Source of the DNA: Bin87 sp964347975
Lineage (GTDB): Bacteria; Chloroflexota; Dehalococcoidia; Lucifugimonadales; UBA3495
Assembly: GCA_964347975.1 (NCBI GenBank)
Contig: CAYGAY010000001.1
Span: 1 to 64,000, forward strand
Direction of reading: 5' to 3'
DNA: 64,000 bases
Shown here in pieces: positions 1 to 8,553 of the stretch; within the stretch, counting starts at the first letter, position 1, and every line of letters starts with the position of its first letter. The notes beneath the pieces are model-generated. The model had not been told where the DNA came from. It made no database searches and saw only the letters and a program-made list of their open reading frames with translations. The position numbers were made by a program, and so were the translations under genes.

Positions 1-66
1 CCCCCCCCCCCCCCCCCCCCGCCCCCCCCCCCCCGCCCCCCCCCCCCCCGCGCCCCCCCCCCCCCC
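1..66. other. Poly-C tract at the window edge
   Basis: Sixty-six bases are almost pure C, broken only by single G residues at a few places. No gene is visible in it. A run like this is more typical of a contig edge, an assembly or low-diversity sequencing artefact, or a collapsed homopolymer than of biology, although a genuine G-rich tract on the minus strand cannot be excluded from sequence alone. Confidence 0.8.
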
Positions 67-118
67 TTGCTCCGTTGTCCATTATCGGCGGGGCTTTGCG
101 TACGGTGTTCATCCGATT

Positions 119-147
119 TTGCCAACGGGCTATGCTCCGACTATAAT
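119..147 (+). promoter_or_regulatory. Sigma-70-like promoter without an obvious gene
   Basis: TTGCCA (119-124), a 17-base spacer and a perfect TATAAT (142-147) face rightwards. No plus-strand gene follows before 1208. The next 230 bases hold only a palindromic repeat and the terminator hairpin of the opposite strand, so the site may drive a short non-coding RNA, be a relic, or be chance. Confidence 0.45.
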
Positions 148-243
148 TTCGCGAAAGCGGCTTACCTGACCCAGTGCGGGGCTATTGTAGCATGAGCTGA
201 CGACCACGCCCGACCGCCCTTTCCAGGCTGACGAGATTGCCGC

Positions 244-270
244 CCCCGTATCGAGTACGGGGCAAGGCTG
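244..270. repeat. Short palindromic repeat, CCCCGTA/TACGGGG type
   Basis: CCCCGTA and TACGGGG (244-262) form a perfect 7-bp stem around a 5-base loop, followed by GCAAGGCTG and, a little later, AATGACAG. A closely related core (CCCCGTGTCAAGCACGGGG then GCAGGCTG) recurs near 59411-59435 inside another palindrome. That marks it as a dispersed intergenic repeat rather than a terminator. Confidence 0.55.
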
Positions 271-318
271 CGCTCACAATGACAGAGGCCCAAGCGCGTA
301 AATCCGCTGGCGCAAACC

Positions 319-346
319 AAAAAAGGCCGGGATTGAACACCCGGCC
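319..346 (-). terminator. Rho-independent terminator of the small-protein gene
   Basis: On the minus strand a 7-bp stem GGCCGGG/CCCGGCC with an 8-base loop is followed directly by six T residues. It lies about 35 bases past the stop codon of the 73-aa gene at 380-601 and is the best intrinsic terminator in the window. Confidence 0.8.
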
Positions 347-379
347 CCGCTGGCGGTAGCGCGCCGTCAGCCCGCCGCG

Positions 380-601
380 CTACTGCCCCGGAACGAAGGT
401 ATAGTAGCGGACGCCGGCCATGGGAATGCCATAGGCGAAGTTGGTTGCGGGCAGGTCGTCCTTGCGTTCCGGGGTCGGACTGGCATCCGGCGCGCCGTAC
501 TCATTGAGCGTTTCTTCCAGATCCCGCTCGACCCGTTCGCCAAGGAGGCCGGGCTCGCGGTGCGTTTCAGCAGTGATCAGACGTTCATTGACAGTAACCA
601 T
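380..601 (-). CDS. Small conserved protein, paralogue A (73 aa)
   Basis: No family recognised. The 73-aa product is acidic in the middle. It shares both ends with the neighbour at 756-977: the start MVTVNER.ITA and the end YGIPMAGVRYYT.VP, while the centre differs in sequence. An AGGGGG ribosome site precedes the ATG and a clean terminator follows the stop, so it is a real transcription unit. There is no signal peptide and there are no cysteines. Conserved ends around a variable centre are compatible with a small binding protein or a leader/core precursor peptide. No modification enzyme is adjacent, so the precursor idea is only a speculation. Confidence 0.7.
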   Translation of the reverse strand: MVTVNERLITAETHREPGLLGERVERDLEETLNEYGAPDASPTPERKDDLPATNFAYGIPMAGVRYYTFVPGQ

Positions 602-704
602 CGGTAATTTCCCCCTTTCTGGATTTTAGCATCAATCTTGATACGGTTAATATCATACCATCTGGTTCCACAGAGTTCAACAGGGGGGCGCCTTAAAACA
701 GTGA

Positions 705-727
705 GGGGCGGCCTGGCAGGCCGCCCC
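705..727 (-). terminator. Strong hairpin after the upstream small-protein gene
   Basis: GGGGCGGCCT and AGGCCGCCCC form a perfect 10-bp stem with a 3-base loop, 28 bases past the stop codon of the gene at 756-977. On the minus strand only a short GTTTTAA follows, so it may be a weak terminator or a 3-prime stabilising hairpin. It separates the two paralogous small genes. Confidence 0.6.
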
Positions 728-755
728 GTGGTGGGTCCGTGATTTCGCAACTGCG

Positions 756-977
756 CTACCGCTCCGGCACGTAGGTGTAGTAGCGCACGCCGGCCATGGG
801 GATGCCGTAAGCCATGGCGGGCGGCGGGATGTGCTTGACTCGCTCCGGCGCGCTGTCCTCCATGCGGGCGCCGAACTCGGTGAGGATGTCAGACATATCC
901 TGCTCAACCCATTGGGTCAGCAACCCGGAACGGTTATCAATGTCGGCGGTGATTGGGCGTTCGTTGACGGTGACCAT
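756..977 (-). CDS. Small conserved protein, paralogue B (73 aa)
   Basis: Paralogue of the gene at 380-601, in the same orientation 154 bases upstream of it. The shared blocks are MVTVNER at the N-terminus and AYGIPMAGVRYYTYVP at the C-terminus. The ATG at 977 is chosen over an upstream in-frame GTG because a GGAGG sequence sits five bases before it and because MVTVNER aligns with the start of the paralogue. It is served by a near-perfect promoter 55 bases upstream. The function is unknown. The tandem duplication with retention of both ends suggests that both copies are under selection. Confidence 0.72.
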   Translation of the reverse strand: MVTVNERPITADIDNRSGLLTQWVEQDMSDILTEFGARMEDSAPERVKHIPPPAMAYGIPMAGVRYYTYVPER

Positions 978-1031
978 CGTTGCCTCCTTCCTCACGGGGT
1001 TTGCGCTGCATCGCTGATACGGATGCTATGT

Positions 1032-1060
1032 ATCATATGCGCCGATAACATTGCTGTCAA
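1032..1060 (-). promoter_or_regulatory. Consensus sigma-70 promoter for small protein B
   Basis: Read on the minus strand: TTGACA, a 17-base spacer, then TATGAT, ending 55 bases before the start codon at 977. This is the closest match to the housekeeping consensus seen in the window and implies strong constitutive transcription of a very small gene. Confidence 0.8.
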
Positions 1061-1207
1061 CCGGTGATTGTTTTATCTTTGATATGCTATATTATCAACT
1101 GACATAATAACGCGGGCCGGCATATTGACCCGCCGGCCCTATTGCCAGTACCATTCAATCACCGGGCGGGTGAGGGAGCCCGCCCAAAGCAAACTACGGG
1201 GGTTGAA

Positions 1208-1450
1208 ATGACTTCGAGCTACATCGGCAAGGTTGACAAGGCGCGCAAGTACGCCGAAGAACCGGGGCGGGTGAACATTCACACCTTTGAAGCCTCCTTC
1301 GTCGGCAACCACAACACCTACCGGGTCGCGTACCACGACGGCGATTGGCGCTGCGAGTGCGCGTTTTTCAGCACCCGGAAGGTATGCAGCCACACCATGG
1401 CCTTGCAGCGTATGCTCGATGAGATGCTGGCCGGACACGCCGCCGGCTAA
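1208..1450 (+). CDS. SWIM zinc-finger protein (80 aa)
   Basis: An 80-aa stand-alone SWIM domain. The metal-binding pattern CxCx(n)CxH is visible as CEC...VCSH in the C-terminal half, followed by a short helix. SWIM modules bind DNA or protein and usually sit inside larger proteins such as transposases, helicases or RadA-like factors; free-standing versions are known in Chloroflexota, cyanobacteria and actinobacteria with no settled role. The start at 1208 has GGGGG five bases upstream. The leader contains two hairpins (about 1112-1138 and 1162-1184). The gene is convergent with fabF, with a hairpin between them. Confidence 0.8.
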   Translation: MTSSYIGKVDKARKYAEEPGRVNIHTFEASFVGNHNTYRVAYHDGDWRCECAFFSTRKVCSHTMALQRMLDEMLAGHAAG

Positions 1451-1478
1451 CCGCCGGGGACACCCCTCGGAAACAAAG

Positions 1479-1516
1479 CTGCCGGAGCGAAGTGACGCTC
1501 CGGCAGTTCGCGTTTT
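1479..1516. terminator. Bidirectional terminator-like hairpin
   Basis: CTGCCGGAGCG and CGCTCCGGCAG form a perfect 11-bp stem with a 6-base loop, followed on the plus strand by TTCGCGTTTT. It sits between the convergent SWIM gene and fabF and could end transcription from either side. Confidence 0.6.
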
Positions 1517-1535
1517 GCGGCGCTCGACGCCGCAG

Positions 1536-2807
1536 TCAGTCTGCATAACGACGGAAAATCAGGCAGGCGTTTTGGCCGCCAAATCCGAAGGCATTGGACA
1601 GGACCACCGCCACGTCGGCAGCTCGGGCCCGGTTGGGCACGTAGTCCAAATCGCACTCCGGGTCGGCGGTTTCCTGATTGACCGTGGGGTGGATGCGCTG
1701 GTCAAGGATGGTCTTAACGCACGCCACGGCCTCCAACGCGCCCGAGGCTCCCAGGGCGTGTCCAATCATCCCCTTGGTGCTGCTCACCGGGACCCGATAA
1801 GCAACTTCCTCGAACAGACGCTTAATGGCGGCCGTCTCCACTGCATCGTTCAAAGGCGTGGAGGTGCCGTGAGCGTTGATGTAGTCCACATCTCCGGTGG
1901 ATAACCCCGCATCGGCCAGGGCGTGGGACATCGCCCGGGCCGCGCTGGCGCCGGTTTCCTGGGGCTGGACCAAATGCCCGGCGTCGGCGGTTGCGCCAAA
2001 ACCGGCCACTTCGCAAAGGATGTTGGCGCCGCGAGATTTGGCGCGTTCCAGTTCTTCCAGGACGAGGATACCGGCCCCTTCCGCCGGCACAAACCCGTCC
2101 CGTTCTGCGTCAAAGGGTCGACTGGCCCGGTGCGGTTCGTCGTTGCGGGCGCTGAGGGCGCGCATCACTGCAAACCCGGCCAAACCCAACTGGCTGATTC
2201 CGGCTTCAGCCCCACCGGTGAGCATAACGTCGGCGACGCCGTGACGAATGGCCTGCAGGGCTTCGCCGATGGCGTTGTTGGACGCGGCGCAGGCGGTAGT
2301 GGACGTGGAGTTGTAGCCGTGGGCGCCCACGTACTGGCTCACGTTAGCGGCCGCCATGTTGGGCAAAATCATCGGGAAAAAGAAGGGAGACATTCTCATG
2401 CCGCCACGGTCGGCCAGGATGCGGCAGTTCTCCTCCAACGTGGGGAACCCGCCATTGCCGTTGCCCAGCAACACGCCCACGCGGTAGGGGTCCTCTCGCT
2501 TCATGTCCAGCCCGGCATCGGGGACGGCCTGCAACGCTGCCGCCACGGCCATTTGGGAAAACCGGGCCATTCGACGGACCTCCCGGCGGGGAATGTAGTC
2601 CTCCGGGTTGAAGTCATCGACCTGGCCGGCGATCTGACATGGATAATCCGTCGGGTCGCACAGGGTCATCGGACCGATCCCGGATACGCCGGCGACCAGG
2701 TTGGCCCAGAAGTCATCGGGCGTTAGACCCAGCGGCGTAATCGCGCCCAACCCGGTGACCACGACCCGCCGGCGACGCTGGACCGTTCCGTCTCTGTTTT
2801 CCATCAT
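1536..2807 (-). CDS. fabF: Beta-ketoacyl-ACP synthase II
   Basis: Condensing enzyme of type II fatty-acid synthesis in the cytoplasm. It joins malonyl-ACP to an acyl-ACP with loss of CO2. At 423 aa it has normal family length. The thiolase-fold catalytic triad is complete: Cys173 in TACAAS, His313 in NAHGTSTPLND and His350 in KGMIGHALGASG. The N-terminal VVVTGLGAITPLG and a C-terminal glycine-rich FGFGGQNA are typical. It is the last gene of a minus-strand set with folC and an SDR protein, 29 bases after folC. No acpP or fabG is next to it. Confidence 0.95.
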   Translation of the reverse strand: MMENRDGTVQRRRRVVVTGLGAITPLGLTPDDFWANLVAGVSGIGPMTLCDPTDYPCQIAGQVDDFNPEDYIPRREVRRMARFSQMAVAAALQAVPDAGLDMKREDPYRVGVLLGNGNGGFPTLEENCRILADRGGMRMSPFFFPMILPNMAAANVSQYVGAHGYNSTSTTACAASNNAIGEALQAIRHGVADVMLTGGAEAGISQLGLAGFAVMRALSARNDEPHRASRPFDAERDGFVPAEGAGILVLEELERAKSRGANILCEVAGFGATADAGHLVQPQETGASAARAMSHALADAGLSTGDVDYINAHGTSTPLNDAVETAAIKRLFEEVAYRVPVSSTKGMIGHALGASGALEAVACVKTILDQRIHPTVNQETADPECDLDYVPNRARAADVAVVLSNAFGFGGQNACLIFRRYAD

Positions 2808-2836
2808 CGTTTCGATTCTAACAGCGGCCGGCCCGT

Positions 2837-4216
2837 TTACCGCAGGTCGGGAGGCAGCAAGTCGGGGTAAATCTCCGGATCAATCCCCAGCATGGCTTCC
2901 CTGGCTTCCGCAACGACGAAGAGGGACCCGGTGACCAGCGCCAGGTCGTCCGGGCCGGCCCCGTCCAACGCCAAATTGAGCGCGTCGGCGACATTGGAGA
3001 CAGTGGCCACGCAGTCGGGAGCCACCCCCTGGGCAAGGAACGCCTCCGCGATTTCTGCGGGCCGCATGGAACGCGGATGCCGGGAACGCGTGGCGATAAC
3101 GCGGTCGCATCTTTTTGCCAATAGCTTGACCATGGCGTCCACTCTCTTGTCGCGGGAGAAGCCGGCCACCAAGGTCAGGCGGCAATCCGGCGCATACGCC
3201 GGCAAGGTATGCAACAGCGTGCTGACGGAATGATCGTTGTGCGCTCCGTCGGCGATCACGGTGGGGTTCCGTCGCAGCACTTCCAGACGACCGGGCCATT
3301 CCACCGACGCCAAGCCTTTCACGACGGCATCAGGGCCCACCTGGAATCCAGTGTCCGCTAACATCTCCACAGCGGCCACGGCAACCGCGGCGTTGACACT
3401 CTGGAAATCGCCCAATAACGGGAGGCGCACATGGTAGGCGCTCCGCTGGCCGTGTATGGTGAGTTCCTGGCCGTCTATCGAAACCGCATCAACCCTCCAC
3501 CTCATGACGTCGCCAATCCGGATGACCGGAGCGGACTGCTCTCCCGCTGCGGCGCTGATAGCCGAATCCGCCTCGGGAAACTGCGGCGCAACTACGACGG
3601 GTATTCCGGGCTTGATGATGCCGGCTTTGTCGGCAGCAATCTCTCTGATGGTGTCACCCAGGATAGCGGTGTGGTCCAGACTCACCGGAGTTATCACGCT
3701 CACCGCGGGGGGCACGACGTTGGTGGCATCCAACCGGCCGCCCAGGCCCACCTCGATCACGCTGGCGTCCGCGCCGTCGTCGGCGAAACATTGGAAGGCC
3801 ATGGCGGTCAGGTATTCGAACAACGTGGCCGGGCCGGCTTCCGGATCGGCAGCGTTGGCAAGATGCTGGGGCCAAACGCGTTCGACCAGTTCTGCGAAAC
3901 GCTGTGGTGAAACCGGCTGACCGTCTCTGCGGATGCGTTCGCAAAAGGAGTGCAAGTGCGGGGACGAATAGAACCCGGTTGAGTAGCCCGCCGCGCGGAG
4001 CATTGACTCCACCATCGCCGCCGTGCTGCCCTTTCCCTTGGTGCCGGCGATATGGACTATGCCGGGCAGCCGGTGGGGAGCGCCCATCCTTTGCAGCAGT
4101 CGCTCGACATTCTGAAGGTCGTAGATGCGCTTCTGCCTGGGCAGAGCGGGTGTTGCCCGTTCGTGGTCAACGAGGGACAGGAGGCGGGCCACCGCATCTT
4201 GGTAGGACTGGAGCAT
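2837..4216 (-). CDS. folC: Folylpolyglutamate / dihydrofolate synthase
   Basis: Mur-ligase family enzyme that adds glutamate to dihydropteroate or tetrahydrofolate using ATP. The ATP-binding loop GTKGKGS lies at residues 58-64. The downstream folate-side sequence (FYSSPHLHSFCERI), the central EVGLGGRLDATN block and a C-terminal Mur-ligase domain with ADGAHNDHS are all present. At 459 aa it is slightly longer than usual. The start lies eight bases after the upstream SDR gene, which suggests translational coupling. With fhs (49683) and the MetF-like gene (14875) it covers folate one-carbon metabolism. Confidence 0.95.
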   Translation of the reverse strand: MLQSYQDAVARLLSLVDHERATPALPRQKRIYDLQNVERLLQRMGAPHRLPGIVHIAGTKGKGSTAAMVESMLRAAGYSTGFYSSPHLHSFCERIRRDGQPVSPQRFAELVERVWPQHLANAADPEAGPATLFEYLTAMAFQCFADDGADASVIEVGLGGRLDATNVVPPAVSVITPVSLDHTAILGDTIREIAADKAGIIKPGIPVVVAPQFPEADSAISAAAGEQSAPVIRIGDVMRWRVDAVSIDGQELTIHGQRSAYHVRLPLLGDFQSVNAAVAVAAVEMLADTGFQVGPDAVVKGLASVEWPGRLEVLRRNPTVIADGAHNDHSVSTLLHTLPAYAPDCRLTLVAGFSRDKRVDAMVKLLAKRCDRVIATRSRHPRSMRPAEIAEAFLAQGVAPDCVATVSNVADALNLALDGAGPDDLALVTGSLFVVAEAREAMLGIDPEIYPDLLPPDLR

Positions 4217-4224
4217 GATGGGCG

Positions 4225-5163
4225 TCAGCGGCGCGATGCCATTCCCAGGTTGAGGCGCAAGCCTTCGCCGAAAGTGACGCGGTTAACGTGATCAATGTTG
4301 CCAGCCAGGGGCCTGGGCCGGAATCCGAAGACGCGTTCCACCGAATCCGGTTCTGCGACGTTGCGGAGCGTCACCAACTGGAGCATGGCGCGATTGATTG
4401 GCGCGCGGGGCGTGATGGTGTCCATGACGGCCACCGCAGGACGGATCTTCCATAGGGGAATGTTCAGGCGCAGCCTTTTACGCCCCATGGCGCGGGCCAC
4501 GGTGCTGACTACCTCATTGTAAGACAGGCGCTGCGGTCCGCCGATTTCCAAAACTCGGTTGCCCCGGATGTTGCCGCTGACCGATGACACGATACACCGC
4601 GCCACGTCATCCACGTGTATGGGTTGGAGCCGGTTGTTGCCGGAGCCGATGACGGGCGTGACCGGCATCGTCCGGACCAGCGCGGCCACCGCCGTGGTGA
4701 ACTCGTCGCCAGGGCCAAAAATCAAAGAGGGACGGATGATCACGTGAGGGAGACCGCTGGCGATCACTTCCTGCTCGCCCTGCCACTTTGAGTATAGATA
4801 ACGCAACCGTGGGTTGTTGGCCGCGCCCAGCGCGCTGACGTGAATGAAGCGACGCACCGAACCGGCTTCTTTGGCCGCGGCGGCAACGTTGGCTGCGCCC
4901 TGCCGGTTGATGGCGTCGAACTGCCGGTCGCCGCCGCGGATCACCGCGACGAGGTGGATCACCTCAGAGATGTCGCGGCAGGCTTCGGTGAGCGCATCGG
5001 GGTCGGTTACGTCGCCGTAGCAGACTTCCGTGGGCGGGGTGGCGAACGCGCTCTCGCTTCCGGGGCGGCGCACCATCGTCCTCACGGAATGTCCGGTGTC
5101 AAGGAGATGCTCAACGACCCGGCGGCCCAACAGCCCGGTGGCGCCAGTTACTAAAACAGTCAT
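4225..5163 (-). CDS. NAD(P)-dependent SDR / NDUFA9-like epimerase family protein
   Basis: An atypical short-chain dehydrogenase of the complex-I NDUFA9-like type. The nucleotide-binding TGATGLLGRRV motif is at the extreme N-terminus, followed by conserved GDVTDPDAL, HLVAVIRGG and HVSALGAANN blocks and a YSKWQGEQE active-site-like Tyr/Lys pair. Such proteins act on quinone- or sugar-like substrates or assist respiratory complexes; the substrate cannot be told here. The ATG at 5163 places the Rossmann strand right at the start; an upstream TTG is less likely. It is the first gene of the operon with folC and fabF. Confidence 0.85.
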   Translation of the reverse strand: MTVLVTGATGLLGRRVVEHLLDTGHSVRTMVRRPGSESAFATPPTEVCYGDVTDPDALTEACRDISEVIHLVAVIRGGDRQFDAINRQGAANVAAAAKEAGSVRRFIHVSALGAANNPRLRYLYSKWQGEQEVIASGLPHVIIRPSLIFGPGDEFTTAVAALVRTMPVTPVIGSGNNRLQPIHVDDVARCIVSSVSGNIRGNRVLEIGGPQRLSYNEVVSTVARAMGRKRLRLNIPLWKIRPAVAVMDTITPRAPINRAMLQLVTLRNVAEPDSVERVFGFRPRPLAGNIDHVNRVTFGEGLRLNLGMASRR

Positions 5164-5256
5164 GATTTCGGCCAGCAAGATGCGGGAGAAAGGACGTGTA
5201 CACCCTCGGGTTTCAGTATATCATCGGTAATATTTGGAATGCAGATTTTTCTCCTT

Positions 5257-5303
5257 GGGTTGGTCGATGGGTTGGTCGATGGGCTGGTTGGCGGGTTCGG
5301 GGG
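5257..5303 (+). repeat. G-tract repeat in a gene-free stretch (5164-5670)
   Basis: Four GGG tracts are separated by three 9-base spacers, two of them identical (TTGGTCGAT), and followed by a GGGGG run. This pattern could form a long-loop G-quadruplex or reflect slippage. The surrounding 500 bases between the SDR gene and the decayed surface protein hold only short out-of-frame reading frames that I do not believe code for protein. Confidence 0.5.
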
Positions 5304-5670
5304 TTCAGGTTGTCGGCGCTACGGCCAGAGAGCGTTTTTGCGAATTGCAGTCCTAAGTTCGCGCGTGCTGACAGTTCTCGTTTGGTTTGAACCACCCTCG
5401 CGCAGCGGTGGTGACACCCGCCGTACTGGTCTATGCGGTACCGGGGAATGAACCGGCCTTTGCGATAGCCAGCGGTGCAGAAGATCCGACTTGCCGCAAT
5501 GTACGGTTGCGGCGGTTGGCCGTGTTGCCTGAACCCCTGTGAACCCGATATTCAGCTGTTGGTTGTCGCCGGGCGTTGGGCCGTGGCCTTAGGCTTGCCA
5601 CCTGACTGACAAGGTATAGTGTAGGGAACGGATGTGCGGTTGCGCAAGGGGCGGGTGTCAGCTGATAAGG

Positions 5671-6989
<1,319 letters not shown>

Positions 6990-7083
6990 TGTATTCATCC
7001 TCCTGATTGCCATTTATTGTGTGCCGCCGGTCCAGGCCGGCAAAATCCCAACCCAACCAAGCCGGTTTGGGTAATATAACCAC

Positions 7084-7232
7084 AGCATAGAAGGTAAATA
7101 TTCACCTTGTCGGGCATACACCTAGGAGATTTTGCTACTCGCCGCGGGCACTGAACCAGACATATCATCATACATACCATAACTAATAAGTTAATAATTA
7201 TTAGCGCTAGTTTGAGAAAAGGTTGAAAATGT
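7084..7232. other. AT-rich intergenic stretch
   Basis: This stretch upstream of the surface-protein gene is clearly AT-richer than its surroundings and contains an imperfect palindrome around 7180-7205 (CTAATAA...TTATTAG). It could hold the promoter of the minus-strand gene or mark the edge of the adjacent insertion-sequence relic. I see no gene or RNA in it. Confidence 0.4.
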
Positions 7233-7489
7233 CACGGGGTTCCTGCATCCGGTGAGTTGATAAACCGCAGGAGGAACCCCGTGAACATCACCGAACTTTA
7301 CTGCAAGATAGACGATGCCTGCCTCCCATCCCTCAGCACGGCCAGGCCATCCTTACCATCAGTGAACTTGTTACTATCGGCGCGCTGCAAGCCATGAAAC
7401 CCGTCAGCCAGCGCGCCTTCTACCACTGGCTCAAAGCCTGCCCCGTACCCGATACGAGGGACAATTATGGCCACCGGTTTCCCACTTGA
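7233..7489 (+). mobile_element. IS982-like transposase relic with upstream hairpin
   Basis: A GTG at 7281 starts a reading that matches the beginning of IS982-family transposases (NITELYCKIDDAC). After a frameshift it continues as LTISELVTIGALQAM... and RAFYHWLKAC, the next conserved block of that family, then stops at 7489. The rest of the transposase is missing. Just upstream, CACGGGGTTCCTGC (7233-7246) and GCAGGAGGAACCCCGTG (7267-7283) form a bulged hairpin that may be a terminal inverted repeat or a translation-blocking leader. The element is dead: frameshifted and truncated to roughly the first 65 codons. Confidence 0.6.
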
Positions 7490-7583
7490 GCATAGGCTGG
7501 TGGAGAACAGAGCGCCAATAGGGCAAGGCAATCAGGCCGGGCTCGTGCTATGATGAGGATCCGATGTCTTACGGAGTGCCCCG

Positions 7584-8390
7584 ATGACTACCCGCAATAT
7601 CAACACCTTCCAGGACATCCTGGACGCCATGGCGGAAGACCCCCAGCTGCACAACGCCATGCGCCAGCATATCCTCGGCGAGGAGCTGCTCCAACTGCCG
7701 GCGATGTTTGCCAACATGGCGCAAATCATCGAGCAAATCCTCACCGCCATCACCGCCATAAGCGAACGGCTGGAGCGGATGGAGGAGCGGCAGGACCGCA
7801 TGGATGAACGGCTGGAGCGGATGGAGGAGCGGCAGGACCGCATGGATGAACGGCTGGAGCGGATGGAGGAGCGGCAGGACCGCATGGATGAACGGTTGGA
7901 GCGGATGGATGGACGGCAGGGCCGCATGGACGAGCGGCAGGACCGCATGGAAGGAACCCTCAACCGTCTGAACGGCAACGACTACGAGCGGAAGGCCGCT
8001 CGCCGGGCCGCCCGGCTGGCGCGACGATACCTGAGCCTGCCTGCCGCTGGCATAGTGTATGCCATCACCGCCCCGGACAACAATTTCATTCCCGACCTGA
8101 CCGACCGGGCCGTGGTCAACGGAGGCATCAGCGACGAGCAGGCCGACGACCTGGAAAACTCGGACATCATCCTCGCCGACACCAGCCTCGGTACGCCGGA
8201 ATATGCTGTTATCGAAGTATCTCTGACCGTGGATGAGCACGACGTGAGCCGGGCGCGGACCCGGGCCGACATTCTGGCGCAAGCGAGCAATGCCACCGTC
8301 AAAGCAGCCGTTATCGGCGTCCAGATGCTGGATTCTGTCCAGCAGCTGCTCGCGGACAGCGACGTAACTGTAATCATCCTCCCGGAGTAA
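7584..8390 (+). CDS. Coiled-coil protein with C-terminal PD-(D/E)XK-like domain
   Basis: A 268-aa protein with three parts. Residues 1-55 are helical. Residues about 58-125 are a charged coiled coil built from a repeated 14-residue unit (ERLERMEERQDRMD). Residues about 130-268 are a globular domain with DIILADTSLG...YAVIEVSLT, which resembles the acidic core of PD-(D/E)XK folds seen in DUF3782-like proteins, although the usual Lys is Ser here. It could be a DNA-binding or nuclease-derived protein; activity is uncertain. GGAG lies before the ATG. There are no cysteines and no membrane segment. It sits downstream of an IS relic, in an accessory region. Confidence 0.7.
   Translation: MTTRNINTFQDILDAMAEDPQLHNAMRQHILGEELLQLPAMFANMAQIIEQILTAITAISERLERMEERQDRMDERLERMEERQDRMDERLERMEERQDRMDERLERMDGRQGRMDERQDRMEGTLNRLNGNDYERKAARRAARLARRYLSLPAAGIVYAITAPDNNFIPDLTDRAVVNGGISDEQADDLENSDIILADTSLGTPEYAVIEVSLTVDEHDVSRARTRADILAQASNATVKAAVIGVQMLDSVQQLLADSDVTVIILPE
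7764..7931 (+). repeat. 42-bp tandem repeats inside the coiled-coil gene
   Basis: Three identical 42-bp units (7764-7805, 7806-7847, 7848-7889) are followed by a diverged fourth (7890-7931). Each encodes 14 residues, exactly two heptads, so gain or loss of a unit keeps both the reading frame and the coiled-coil register. Perfect identity implies recent duplication. Confidence 0.9.
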
Positions 8391-8553
8391 TGACCGCCGG
8401 ACGCCCCGAGCGACGTAAATTCGCAACTGCGAGCGGTCTGGTCTACGGATTACTGCCCCCGCTGCCAGTCAGCGCCACCAACCGCCCGTCAGTAGTAGGC
8501 GCGTACAGCGTTTCGCTGGACACGGCCGGCCGCCGCCGACAGCCGGTTGTCTC

